From Chitinophaga polysaccharea (lineage in GTDB: Bacteria > Bacteroidota > Bacteroidia > Chitinophagales > Chitinophagaceae): a DNA stretch of 64,000 nt. The stretch lies in the NCBI RefSeq assembly GCF_007829335.1, contig NZ_VIWO01000003.1:186001-250000 (forward strand). The letters run 5' to 3'. The translations under genes were made by a program, and so were the position numbers. Below are positions 1-8,891 of this stretch, piece by piece. Every line of letters starts with the position of its first letter. Positions within the stretch are counted from its first letter, which is position 1. A model generated the notes under the pieces. It was not told where the DNA came from, did no database searches, and saw only the letters and a list, made by a program, of their open reading frames with translations.

Positions 1-1044
1 TTCGGCTATCTGGCCTACGGTAGTAAAGACAAAGCCCTGAAAGGCAAAATGGCGGTAGCATACGAAATGCCTAAAACAGGATGGAGCTTTGCCTCCTGGT
101 ATAAAGACGATCTCGATAATAATCAACGCGGATTTAACGGGGAAGAAGTGTCCCTGGATAATATATTTGGCGCCCTCGTACGGCGGCATGGCATTCCACA
201 AAAGTTTATACGCCAGCGGGAATTTAAACTGCTGGCCATGAAAAAAATTGCCGGCACTTTTTCCATACAGGGAGCGGTGTCACATAGTGCCTACACCACT
301 TTTGATCCACTGCCGTCCCATAAAATGTTCCTGCGCCAGGGAGAAGAAAGAAATAATTTGGTGAATATGGAGATGGAACTCAATCTCCGTTATGCACCGG
401 GAGAAAAGGAAATTCACACCTTCCGGAAGATACGCAGGATACGCGGACAACAACCCGTGCTGGAACTGAATTATGCGCTGGCGCCTTCCGGCATTCTCGA
501 CAGCCGGTATAGCTACCAGAAGGTGAATGTAAGCCTGATGCAACAGGTACAATTGCCTAACTGGGGACAGTTGAGCTATATGGTGTATGGCGGAAAAATT
601 TTCGGCGACCGGCTGCCTTTTATGTTATTGCGGATGCACCCCGGCAATGAGACGTACTATTACAATAAGCAGTCGTTTAGCCTGATGAACAAGTACGAAT
701 TTTTCAGCGATCAATATGCAGGGATTAATATCGAACATCATTTCGACCGCAAATTGTTAAACCTGTTGCCTTTTATGCGGAGAACCGGTGTGCGTCAGTT
801 CTGGAATGTGAAGACGGTAGTAGGCAGTATGTCGGCCAGCAACCGGAGCTTTAATCACATTGAGTTTTCTGACTATGGTATGCGCTCTCTCAAAGGAAAT
901 GTATATACAGAAGTAGGTACGGGGATAGATAATATCTTTAAATTTTTCCGTGTTGATGCCGTGTGGCGATTATATCCGAATAGTAAAAATGTATCGCATA
1001 CCGGCAATTTTGGATTGTTTGGCAGTTTGCGACTACAGTTTTAA
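1..1044 (+). CDS. DUF5686 family outer-membrane protein, C-terminal part (5' end outside window)
   Basis: The frame is open from the first base, so the gene starts upstream of the window; only the last 347 codons are present. The visible part looks like the C-terminal beta-barrel half of DUF5686 proteins, which normally run to about 800 residues and carry a carboxypeptidase-regulatory-like domain at the N-terminus. It is rich in alternating aromatic strands and ends in Phe (LRLQF), as outer-membrane barrel proteins do. Family members are outer-membrane proteins of unknown function in Bacteroidota. It converges with the GH29 gene of locus 1, with a small hairpin between them. The family call rests on overall resemblance, without an alignment. 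Confidence 0.75.
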   Translation, partial: FGYLAYGSKDKALKGKMAVAYEMPKTGWSFASWYKDDLDNNQRGFNGEEVSLDNIFGALVRRHGIPQKFIRQREFKLLAMKKIAGTFSIQGAVSHSAYTTFDPLPSHKMFLRQGEERNNLVNMEMELNLRYAPGEKEIHTFRKIRRIRGQQPVLELNYALAPSGILDSRYSYQKVNVSLMQQVQLPNWGQLSYMVYGGKIFGDRLPFMLLRMHPGNETYYYNKQSFSLMNKYEFFSDQYAGINIEHHFDRKLLNLLPFMRRTGVRQFWNVKTVVGSMSASNRSFNHIEFSDYGMRSLKGNVYTEVGTGIDNIFKFFRVDAVWRLYPNSKNVSHTGNFGLFGSLRLQF

Positions 1045-1045
1045 A

Positions 1046-1065
1046 CCGGGAGCGATAGCTCCCGG
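1046..1065. terminator. Short GC-rich hairpin between convergent genes
   Basis: An 8-bp perfect stem (CCGGGAGC / GCTCCCGG) with a GATA loop lies just after the DUF5686 stop and before the convergent GH29 stop. There is no clear T-run on either side, so termination is inferred from position. Confidence 0.45.
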
Positions 1066-1080
1066 CTGTTGTAAATGGTA

Positions 1081-2520
1081 TCAGGTTTTTGCTTTTTCAA
1101 AGCTGCTGTTATCCCGGTTCTCCTTGCTGGTTTGCAAAAGGATTACAAAGGGAGCATCCTGGCTTTTATGATCCAGGTGAATAAAGTACTCGTTTTTACC
1201 AATCAGTTCCGGTGTTCCGCTGATGATGTTTTTTTCCAGGGAAGTCACATTTGCCAACGTGGTTTGCGCAGGAAGCTTTACCCGCAGGTTGCCAGACACG
1301 GGTACATTACAAACCACCATGTACACGCTGTCGGTGCCGGATTTGCGGATGTAATATCCCCAGTCCTGTTTTGCGAAGCCGGCATCTGTACCGCCATCAA
1401 TGGCGCTGCTATTTATTTTCATCCAGTGGCCTATTTCCTGCATGCGTTGCACTTCTTCTGTACGGAAGGTGCCATCGCTTTTAGGTCCGAAGTTGATCAC
1501 GAAATTACCGCCCAGCGAAGCAGATTTCACCAGCATTTCAATGAGTTCGTTGGATGATTTAATATGTCCCGTCCACTTTGCGTTGTAGCCCCATTGGTTT
1601 TCCGGAATGGTCATTACGCCTTCCCAGTCGTTGCCATGTACATCGGCTGATTTTTCCGGTAGCTTGCGTTCCCAGCCCTGTTCGTAGTCGCCCATCAGGC
1701 GGCTGTTGGAGTCGAAGTGACGGGCGCCTTTTTCATCGGCACGTAAACGGCTGCCGATAATGAGGCCGGGATGCAGCCGCTGCAGGTATTGCTCCAGTTC
1801 ATCGGAGAAGGCGCCATCATTTTTCCAGGAATCGTCCCAGGTACCGTCGAACCAGAAACCTTTTACGGTAGGGTATCGCTGTAATAATTCAGTCAACTGG
1901 TTTTTTACAAATACTTTGAACCGTTGATAGGCAGCAGCATCTGCCGGTGTTTTTAAGGCAGCGCGCCAGTCGGGCTGGTTCCAGTCGATGATGGAAAAGT
2001 ACAGGTATACATCAATCCCTTTTTTATTGTAGGCATCTACCATGGGACCAATAATATCTTTTTTCCAGGGAGAGGCAGCCACGGTATATTTGCTGTATTT
2101 ACTGGGCCACAGGCAAAATCCATCGTGGTGCTTGGTGGTGATGATCATGTATTTGGCGCCCATATCGCTGGCTTGTTGCGCCCATTCTTCCGGCCTGTAG
2201 TTTACCGGGTTAAATTGCTTGTACAGGTTATCATACTCCTGTTGTGGCATTTCTTTCCAGGAGCGTATCCATTCGGCGGCGCCGTTATAGGTTTTCCCCT
2301 TCCATTCGCCACCGGGAATGGCGTATAGTCCCCAGTGAATGAATTGCCCCAGGCGCTGTGAGCGCCAGCGGGTCATGTCGGCGTCTGTTCTGTTGCCAAT
2401 GCGGTGGGCGCCATGTTCCAGGGGGAGGGTGTCTTTTATGCTTTGATTCGTTTGTGCGTGGCCGTACTGTTGTAATAGCAATAGGGCACTGGCGGCTATA
2501 ACACGCAATATTTTGTGCAT
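1081..2520 (-). CDS. GH29 alpha-L-fucosidase, secreted
   Basis: Predicted retaining alpha-L-fucosidase releasing terminal L-fucose from glycans. From the chosen start the protein is 479 residues, with a signal peptide ending near GHAQ. GH29 hallmarks follow: the RLGQFIHWGLYA block, the TTKHHDGFCLW block and the FWFDGTW block, whose Asp near residue 225 is the expected nucleophile. A C-terminal beta-sandwich follows. In-frame ATGs exist at 2568 and 2541, but they overlap susD and would put a non-signal stretch first; ATG 2520 gives a clean signal peptide 10 bases after the susD stop. It is the last gene of locus 1 and the only enzyme in it, so the importer probably handles fucosylated oligosaccharides. 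Confidence 0.9.
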   Translation of the reverse strand: MHKILRVIAASALLLLQQYGHAQTNQSIKDTLPLEHGAHRIGNRTDADMTRWRSQRLGQFIHWGLYAIPGGEWKGKTYNGAAEWIRSWKEMPQQEYDNLYKQFNPVNYRPEEWAQQASDMGAKYMIITTKHHDGFCLWPSKYSKYTVAASPWKKDIIGPMVDAYNKKGIDVYLYFSIIDWNQPDWRAALKTPADAAAYQRFKVFVKNQLTELLQRYPTVKGFWFDGTWDDSWKNDGAFSDELEQYLQRLHPGLIIGSRLRADEKGARHFDSNSRLMGDYEQGWERKLPEKSADVHGNDWEGVMTIPENQWGYNAKWTGHIKSSNELIEMLVKSASLGGNFVINFGPKSDGTFRTEEVQRMQEIGHWMKINSSAIDGGTDAGFAKQDWGYYIRKSGTDSVYMVVCNVPVSGNLRVKLPAQTTLANVTSLEKNIISGTPELIGKNEYFIHLDHKSQDAPFVILLQTSKENRDNSSFEKAKT

Positions 2521-2530
2521 CAGGATCAGT

Positions 2531-4120
2531 TTATTTACCATAGCCATCATTTTGTGTAAGCACGGCATCTTTATTCACATCAATTTCCGATTGCGGGATA
2601 GGCAGGTGTATGTTGAAATCGCTGATGGTAGGCGCTACTTTCGGATTGTATTTGCGTACCCTGGCCACCAGCGTATTGGTTCTGATGAGGGTGAGGCGGC
2701 GCAGCTCTTCTGCGGTGAGCTCCCGGGCTCTTTCATCGAGGATATAGTCCAGCGTTACATCGCCGGGTTGTACCGGTGCAGCGTGGGCGCGGTTGCGGAT
2801 CACGTTGATACTGGCGGCAGCATCAGCATTGCGTCCCTGTTTGAACTGTGCTTCTGCCAGCAGCAGGTAAGTTTCCCCGAGACGCATTTGTATCCTGTCT
2901 TTGTACGATTGTGCGCCCTGTATTTCCTGTGGCTGAAACTCATACCATTTGGTGGTATGGGCGTAGATATTCTGGATCGTATCGAAGCCGGTAACATTCA
3001 CTGGTTGGCCGTACTTAGGAGAGGCCGGATCGTTGTAATAGTACTGGCGGCGGATATTGAAGCGGGAGTTGCGCATATCGTCGTTATCATACAGGTTATA
3101 CGTCCACCAGTTGGTAGGGCGTATTCTGCCAATGCCACGTCCGCCGAGGGAATCGCATACTTTCATGCCGGCCACGTTTACATAAAACGGTCCCCACTCG
3201 CGGCGGCGCTGGTCAAACGCAGAGGCGCCCCCGGTAATGTTGTATTGTTGCTCTATGACCCAGATGGCTTCGGTGTTGCCCTGGTTGCGGCGCATATTAC
3301 CGTAGGTAAACATATCAGCAAAAGGATCGCCGGGCTGGGATGCTTTTACGCCGTAGCGGGCATTGATGAGACTAAAGAAGTTGCTGTTGATAATCCTTTT
3401 GGCGGCCGCTTCCGCATCGGCGGGCTTGTTGGCGCGCAGCAGCGCTTCGGTCAACAGCTGTGCCGCCGCAAATTTATTGATACGTCCCTGTCTTTTTACA
3501 CTGGCCGGATCTGGCAGGTGTGCTTCAGCAAAGGTGAGGTCATCGATGATCTGTTGTATCACCGCTGCTTCGGTGGCCCTTGTAAAGTCGGTGCGCGGCG
3601 CAGTTACCGGCGTGGTGATCAATGGTACGCCACCAAACAGGATAGAGAGATGGTTATAGGCGTATGCACGAAAGAAACAGGCTTCCGCTTTGTATAAGTC
3701 GCGCTGGGCCTGTGTGAGCGTAGCCTTCGCGTTGGCCGAGGCGGTAATGATCACATTGGCGGTATTGATTAATTTATAACCATAGTTCCAGATGCTGCTC
3801 AGCGAACCAGTTTGAGAATTGAGGTTCTGATAGTTTTCGTACGGCGCCTGTATGGTATTCGGCTGACCGGTAATCGCCATATCCGTACCCACGGAAAAGG
3901 TAGCCAGTAGGCCCTGTGTATCTCCGTAATCATTACGCATTACGCTCAGCATCCCGGTGCTGGCGGCTTCGAAGCCTAATTCATCTACCAGCGTATTATC
4001 CGGCGCATAGGCTGATTTAAGGTCTTCGTCAAGAAAATGTTTACTACAGGAGGAAACAGACAGTGTCAATACCCCCGCTACTAAGATCCTGCATATATAT
4101 AAGCAATTTTTCATGGTCAT
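2531..4120 (-). CDS. SusD/RagB family glycan-binding lipoprotein, locus 1
   Basis: Surface lipoprotein that caps the SusC channel and binds the incoming glycan. The 529-residue protein has a lipoprotein signal ending in SVSSC near residue 25. SusD landmarks follow: helical TPR-like segments (AEACFFRAYAYNHL; LLLAEAQFKQGR) and a C-terminal RARELTAEELRR block. It lies 11 bases after susC1 and directly before the GH29 fucosidase, so the three genes should be cotranscribed. A second ATG two codons in (4114) would serve equally well. Confidence 0.93.
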   Translation of the reverse strand: MTMKNCLYICRILVAGVLTLSVSSCSKHFLDEDLKSAYAPDNTLVDELGFEAASTGMLSVMRNDYGDTQGLLATFSVGTDMAITGQPNTIQAPYENYQNLNSQTGSLSSIWNYGYKLINTANVIITASANAKATLTQAQRDLYKAEACFFRAYAYNHLSILFGGVPLITTPVTAPRTDFTRATEAAVIQQIIDDLTFAEAHLPDPASVKRQGRINKFAAAQLLTEALLRANKPADAEAAAKRIINSNFFSLINARYGVKASQPGDPFADMFTYGNMRRNQGNTEAIWVIEQQYNITGGASAFDQRRREWGPFYVNVAGMKVCDSLGGRGIGRIRPTNWWTYNLYDNDDMRNSRFNIRRQYYYNDPASPKYGQPVNVTGFDTIQNIYAHTTKWYEFQPQEIQGAQSYKDRIQMRLGETYLLLAEAQFKQGRNADAAASINVIRNRAHAAPVQPGDVTLDYILDERARELTAEELRRLTLIRTNTLVARVRKYNPKVAPTISDFNIHLPIPQSEIDVNKDAVLTQNDGYGK

Positions 4121-4131
4121 CTCTTTTTAAA

Positions 4132-7100
4132 TTATAAACTGATATTAACACCCAATATCAACGACATATTCAGCGGATAAAAATCGGAGCTCTGCTGGCC
4201 CGCACCCTGCCCGTTACTTAAGCGGGTACTGGAAGAAGTAATAGAGGATGGCGATGTTTCCGGATCGTATCCCTGCCATTTGGTGATAGTAGCCAGGTTG
4301 CGGCCGCTGACATATACCTGCAGGTTGGAAATGTTGTAACGCTGCAAGGCCTGTTTGTTGAAGTTGTAGCTGAGCGTTACATCCTTCACGCGGATAAAGG
4401 AAGCATCCTGGGCATATTTATATCCTTTTGGATTGGTGTAAAACAAGGCCGGGTTGGTATTGATCTTGTTTTCGGTAGTCCAGTAAGGAATGGAAGCCGG
4501 CAGGTTGATAATGCCTGCCTGGTCGCGATTATCGAGGATGTTGTTGGCCCGCAGCGATCCGTGTACATCCTGCAGGAAGATGTTCAGTGAAAAGTTTTTG
4601 TAGGTAAAGGTATTCGTCAAACCCGCAATATATTTCGGTAATTGTGTACCGAGATAGGAACGGTCGGCGGCATCTATTTTACCACTGTTGTCCAGGTCTT
4701 TAAATTTGATATAACCTGCTTTGGCGCCGGGATCAATCTTGCTGTCTTCACCTTCCTGCCAGATGCCTACCATGGTATAGTCGTAAATGCCCAACAGTGG
4801 CTTGCCTATGAACAGGTTGTTGCCGATATCATCTTTATTGTCGCCATACAGTGATACTACTTTATTCCGGTTGAAGGAGATGTTGAAAGCCGTTTGCCAG
4901 GTGAAGTTATCGGATTGTATGTTGCGGGTGTTCAATAATATTTCCAACCCTTTATTGGCCGTTTCACCGATGTTGTCGTATACGGAAGTATAACCATTGG
5001 CAGCCGGTATTTTCCTGCTCAGCAACAGGTCGTAAGTGCGGGTGCTATAGGTTTCAATGCTACCACTGAGGCGGTTATTCCACAAAGCAAAGTCGATACC
5101 CAGGTTCAAACCGGAAGTCGTTTCCCATTTGAGTTTGTTGTTGCCCAATATATCTGGCACTACACCTACAGCCGTAACGCCATCAAATACATAGTTGGTG
5201 GTGGCGAGGCGCGACAGCGTGCGGTAGCTGCCTACCGCCTGGTTACCGGAGGTACCATAAGAGGCACGTAGTTTCAACTGGGAAATCAATGGGAGTTGCG
5301 CCATAAATTTCTCATTATGAATATTCCAGCCTACTGCCACGGAAGGGAATACGCCGTATTTATTATCCGGGCCGAAGCCGGAGTAGCCATCACGACGGAT
5401 AGTAGCGGTGAGCAGGTAGCGGCTATCGTAGTTATAGTTGATCCTGAACATCTGCGACAGGAGCATGCTACCGGTGTAGGAAGTGGTAGTTTTCTGTACC
5501 TGTGCCGCTTTCATATTATAGAAGTCGAGGTTATCGTTTACAAAGGAATTGGCATCCAGCTGGGAAGTAAAGTTTTCGTCTTTCTGCGCACTGTACAAGG
5601 CGGTGAGGTCGAGGTGATGCTTTTTCCACTGGGTAGTATAGGTGAGGAGATTTTCTACGATCCATTGCTTACCTTCTCCGTTAATCACCTGGGCAGTACC
5701 TTGCATATCGCCCATTTTGCGGCCGGTGTAGTCGCCGCTGCGATTAGGACGGAAAGAATAGGAGGCGTTGACCCGGTATTTCAGTCCTTTTACGAAGTCA
5801 GGTGCTATTTCCGCATATCCGCTGGCCGTCATGTTTTTACTGCGGCTGATAGCCGGATCGTACAGGTTGATCAGTGGACTGGTATACAGTGTTTGCGGCG
5901 CAATCGGGTATACTTCGTAGTCGCCGGCTGCGTTGTAAAGCGTACCGTAAGGACTGAGGGCATTGGCGCTAAAGAGGGATACTTCACCGCCATCGTTGTT
6001 GTTATTAACGAGGAACATGTTCACACCGGTTCTCAGCCAGGACGTTACTTTCGCGTCTACATTGGCGCGGATGCTGGAGCGGTTATACTGGTAGCCTTTC
6101 AGGGTACCATCTTCTTTCAGGTAGGTACCGGAGAGATAATATTTCACGTTGTCGCTACCGCCTGAAATACTCAGCTCGTGGCTATGGATATAGCCCTGTT
6201 GCGCAATTTCTTTGAGCCAGTTTACTTCTTTGGCGCCGTTGGCAAAATTATTTTGTTCAGACAGGTAAGGCAAGTCCGGTGCATCGGGGCGGCCTGCCTG
6301 GATATTATACCAGTGGTTTTTGGTGCGGTATTGTTCGCCGTTCATTTGTTTCACTACGTTGGACTGGTATTCCGGTCCAGCGTAGCCATTATAGCTGATC
6401 TGTGGTTTACCGGTTTTACCTTGCTTGGTGGTGATCATGATCACGCCATTGGCGCCTCTGGCGCCGTAAATAGCGGAGGCAGAAACATCTTTCAGGAGGT
6501 CGATAGATGCGATATCGTTGGGGTTGATATCGTTATAGCTGCCGCTGAAAGGGATACCATCCAATACGATGAGAGGCTCGTTGCTGGCGTTAACGGATTT
6601 AAGACCGCGCAAATAGAAGGCGGGAGAACTTCCCGGCTTGCTGCTGTTGCTGATGATATTTACCCCGGGCGTAGTGCCTTGAATCGATTGCAAAACGTTT
6701 GTAACGGGAAGATTTTGCAGTCTTTCTTTCGGTACAGAAGATACAGCACCGGTTACATCGCTTCTTTTCTGCGTACCATAACCTACTACTACCACTTCTG
6801 TTTGTTGCTCTACCGAAGCTTTCAGTGTTACGTTGAACGTGCCGCTGCCGGCAACGGCAACTTCCTGGGGCGTCATTCCTACAAAAGAGAAGATCAATAT
6901 CTGCGGGCCTTCCGCGCTGATGCGCAGGGTATAGGAGCCATCATTGTCAGTACTCACACCCTGGGAGGTGTTTTTAACCCTTACTGAAACGCCGGGCAAA
7001 GGGTGGCCGGTTTCATCGGTTACTTTTCCCCGTACTTCGATAGGAGGGGCGGCAAGGCTGCTATTGCTGTTATACGTAGTTGGCGCGGGAGAGATGAAGA

Positions 7101-7470
7101 CAGACCTGTTTTCAATCACATATTTCAGTGGCTGATTTTTCAGCACGAGATCGAGGAAAGTTTGTATAGATACATTTTCCACTTTCAGGGTAACGGGACG
7201 TGCTTTTTCCAGTACGTCGCGGCTGGCTACAACGGTATAACCGGATTGCCTGCGGATAACGGAAAAGAGTTTTTCTACCGGCACATTGTGCCCCGACCAG
7301 GTGATCAGTTGCGCATACCCTGTGGCACTCACTTGCAGTAAAGCGGTAGTTAATAATAAGAAAGTCAGTTTCATAACTAACAGCATTTTGGTTGAAAACC
7401 GGCTCCTGTTGCGTATTTTTCCTAACATAGGCGCATGGGAATGCCGGTTACAAAGAGCAATTTTTTGCAT
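4132..7470 (-). CDS. SusC/RagA TonB-linked outer-membrane transporter with STN domain, locus 1
   Basis: TonB-dependent channel, 1112 residues. Order of parts: long N-terminal signal region to about residue 54; STN domain about 55-128, the part that contacts FecR; CarboxypepD_reg-like domain about 146-222; TonB box/linker with VVVVGYGTQKRSDVTGAV; plug with SIDLLKDVSASAIYGARGANG; then the 22-strand barrel. STN makes this a signal-transducing transporter working with the FecR and sigma genes upstream. The start at 7470 is supported by the typical Chitinophaga-like N-terminus (MQKIALCNR). The start codon overlaps a possible antisense promoter on the other strand (see the ncRNA at 7483-7582). Confidence 0.95.
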   Translation of the reverse strand: MQKIALCNRHSHAPMLGKIRNRSRFSTKMLLVMKLTFLLLTTALLQVSATGYAQLITWSGHNVPVEKLFSVIRRQSGYTVVASRDVLEKARPVTLKVENVSIQTFLDLVLKNQPLKYVIENRSVFISPAPTTYNSNSSLAAPPIEVRGKVTDETGHPLPGVSVRVKNTSQGVSTDNDGSYTLRISAEGPQILIFSFVGMTPQEVAVAGSGTFNVTLKASVEQQTEVVVVGYGTQKRSDVTGAVSSVPKERLQNLPVTNVLQSIQGTTPGVNIISNSSKPGSSPAFYLRGLKSVNASNEPLIVLDGIPFSGSYNDINPNDIASIDLLKDVSASAIYGARGANGVIMITTKQGKTGKPQISYNGYAGPEYQSNVVKQMNGEQYRTKNHWYNIQAGRPDAPDLPYLSEQNNFANGAKEVNWLKEIAQQGYIHSHELSISGGSDNVKYYLSGTYLKEDGTLKGYQYNRSSIRANVDAKVTSWLRTGVNMFLVNNNNDGGEVSLFSANALSPYGTLYNAAGDYEVYPIAPQTLYTSPLINLYDPAISRSKNMTASGYAEIAPDFVKGLKYRVNASYSFRPNRSGDYTGRKMGDMQGTAQVINGEGKQWIVENLLTYTTQWKKHHLDLTALYSAQKDENFTSQLDANSFVNDNLDFYNMKAAQVQKTTTSYTGSMLLSQMFRINYNYDSRYLLTATIRRDGYSGFGPDNKYGVFPSVAVGWNIHNEKFMAQLPLISQLKLRASYGTSGNQAVGSYRTLSRLATTNYVFDGVTAVGVVPDILGNNKLKWETTSGLNLGIDFALWNNRLSGSIETYSTRTYDLLLSRKIPAANGYTSVYDNIGETANKGLEILLNTRNIQSDNFTWQTAFNISFNRNKVVSLYGDNKDDIGNNLFIGKPLLGIYDYTMVGIWQEGEDSKIDPGAKAGYIKFKDLDNSGKIDAADRSYLGTQLPKYIAGLTNTFTYKNFSLNIFLQDVHGSLRANNILDNRDQAGIINLPASIPYWTTENKINTNPALFYTNPKGYKYAQDASFIRVKDVTLSYNFNKQALQRYNISNLQVYVSGRNLATITKWQGYDPETSPSSITSSSTRLSNGQGAGQQSSDFYPLNMSLILGVNISL

Positions 7471-7477
7471 AGCTTTG
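7470..7477 (+). promoter_or_regulatory. Antisense -7 element (TAGCTTTG) over the susC1 start codon
   Basis: Exact match to the Bacteroidota -7 consensus TAnnTTTG, on the strand opposite to susC1. Its first T is the complement of the A of the susC1 ATG. No convincing -33 TTTG was found at normal spacing. It is called because an intrinsic terminator on the same strand follows about 80-110 bases later and the same geometry recurs at susC2. Confidence 0.45.
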
Positions 7478-7482
7478 CATTG

Positions 7483-7582
7483 ATTTGGCTTGTAAATAGA
7501 TGGTTGTCTGGAATACTCAACTGTTTTGCATAGCTGTAATCTTTCTTAGCCGGAGGTGGGTCGAAACACTTCCGGTTTTTTT
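7483..7582 (+). ncRNA. Candidate antisense RNA covering the susC1 leader (DonS-like)
   Basis: A transcript starting just after the TAGCTTTG element and ending at the T-run at 7576-7582 would be about 100 nt, entirely antisense to the gap between fecR1 and susC1. Its 3' end is a textbook intrinsic terminator. Its 5' part shares TTTGG and an AT-rich box (TAAATAGATGGT) with the candidate at locus 2. Cis-antisense RNAs that repress susC homologues are known from Bacteroides fragilis (DonS). The start point is inferred; the terminator is seen. Confidence 0.45.
7550..7582 (+). terminator. Intrinsic terminator pointing away from susC1
   Basis: Nine-pair stem CCGGAGGTG / CACTTCCGG (one G-U pair), 8-base loop, followed by seven T on the plus strand. 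All annotated genes here are on the minus strand, so this terminator has no sense gene to serve. On the minus strand no T-run follows the stem. Confidence 0.7.
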
Positions 7583-7661
7583 ATTACAGGTGGCCTTCTT
7601 GTTGATGATTGAATTGTTTAGTTCACTGTTTTTCTATAACATGTCTGATGAAAACGTCTTT

Positions 7662-8822
7662 TTATGATTTTATAATTATTTTTCTGCCTGTCAGCTGGAA
7701 GTGAATGCCTGAATCTTTCAGGAAATTGAGTACGCTGGAGAGGTTTACATCACTACCTATTTCTCCTACAAAGGTGATGTCTGGCGGTGTTGATTCATAT
7801 ACGACTTCAATATCATACCACCGGGCAATAATGCTCATGACGGTGGTGAGTTTTTTATCCTGGAAATTGAGTATGCCATTTTTCCATGCAATAACGGCCA
7901 GGGTATCTACCTGGTGTTGCAGGGTGGTGGCGCCGGTTGGTTTATTGATCAGCAGCTGTTGTCCTGGCTGTAGTACTTTTGGTTGATGCTGCACATTTAC
8001 GCGTACCACGCCTTCAAGTAAAGTAGTGCTGATGTTGGCGTCTTCCTGGTAATTATTGACATTAAAATGTGTGCCCAGCACTTCTACGCTGGTTTCATTA
8101 TTTAATTTCACAATAAATGGCTGCCGGCTGTTGGGTGCTACCTCAAAATAGGCTTCTCCATTGAGGGCAACGGTTCGGTTGCTGCCGGTAAAAACGGTAG
8201 GGAAGCTGATGGCGCTGGCGGCATTGATCCATACCAGGGTACCATCCGGGAGTTGCAGTCTGAATTTGCGTCCGCGGGGCGTACTCATGGTATTGTAGCT
8301 TACCATGCCGGCGGCAGAGGCATCATAAGCCAGCTGGCCGTTGTGCAGGGTAACGCGGGTACCTTGCTGGGTGGTTATCACGCCATTGTTTAGGCTGTCT
8401 AATACTACCTGGCTGCCATCTCCGAGCGTTAATACCGCGCCGTTTTTACCGGGTTGTACATCGGTATTGGCCGCTATCACCACGGGTGGTGGCGGCGTAT
8501 GCTGCCGCCAGGTAAACCAGGCTGCCGTGCAGAGGAAGAGCCCTGCGATAGCTGCTGCCGCCACATAAGGGCGACGATAGAAGCGGATTTTTTTAACCAC
8601 CGGTTCCCCATGTAAAATACGTTGGAGCTGTGGCTCATATTCAGAAGGATCATAAGCCGGATCGGCTATGGCAGTGGTATGCAGCTCGTTGATGAGCGCA
8701 GTCCATTCGTCGTCATCGTCATTGGTTCGCAATGCTGCAAACAATTCCGCTTCCTCCGCTGCGGAGGCGGTACCTTCGTAATAACGCTGTAGTAAAAAGC
8801 GGTAATAATCTTTAGCTTCCAC
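7662..8822 (-). CDS. FecR family anti-sigma factor, locus 1
   Basis: Inner-membrane anti-sigma factor of 386 residues. It has a short cytoplasmic N-terminal region that holds the sigma factor, one membrane segment at about residues 86-105, then the periplasmic FecR domain (MSTPRGRKFRLQLPDGT; NGEAYFEVAPN) and a C-terminal DUF4974-like domain that meets the STN domain of SusC. Like FecR of locus 3, it has an insert after the membrane segment with LTLGDGSQVVLDSL, which the FecRs of loci 2 and 4 lack. It lies 69 bases after its sigma gene and 191 bases before susC1. Confidence 0.93.
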   Translation of the reverse strand: MEAKDYYRFLLQRYYEGTASAAEEAELFAALRTNDDDDEWTALINELHTTAIADPAYDPSEYEPQLQRILHGEPVVKKIRFYRRPYVAAAAIAGLFLCTAAWFTWRQHTPPPPVVIAANTDVQPGKNGAVLTLGDGSQVVLDSLNNGVITTQQGTRVTLHNGQLAYDASAAGMVSYNTMSTPRGRKFRLQLPDGTLVWINAASAISFPTVFTGSNRTVALNGEAYFEVAPNSRQPFIVKLNNETSVEVLGTHFNVNNYQEDANISTTLLEGVVRVNVQHQPKVLQPGQQLLINKPTGATTLQHQVDTLAVIAWKNGILNFQDKKLTTVMSIIARWYDIEVVYESTPPDITFVGEIGSDVNLSSVLNFLKDSGIHFQLTGRKIIIKS

Positions 8823-8891
8823 GATACTGTTCCCTTCTTTTGCTGGTTAGACGCTAAAAACTAACAAGTGTACTATGCGTCTGAAAAAAAA

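Noticed and set aside
2513..3697. Long plus-strand open frame of 394 codons opposite susD1
   Set aside because: It lies entirely over a clear SusD gene, has no family motif and is a shadow of the codon bias on the other strand.
5296..6987. Plus-strand open frames (289 and 269 codons) opposite susC1
   Set aside because: No domain or signal is recognisable; they are antisense shadows of the TonB-dependent transporter.
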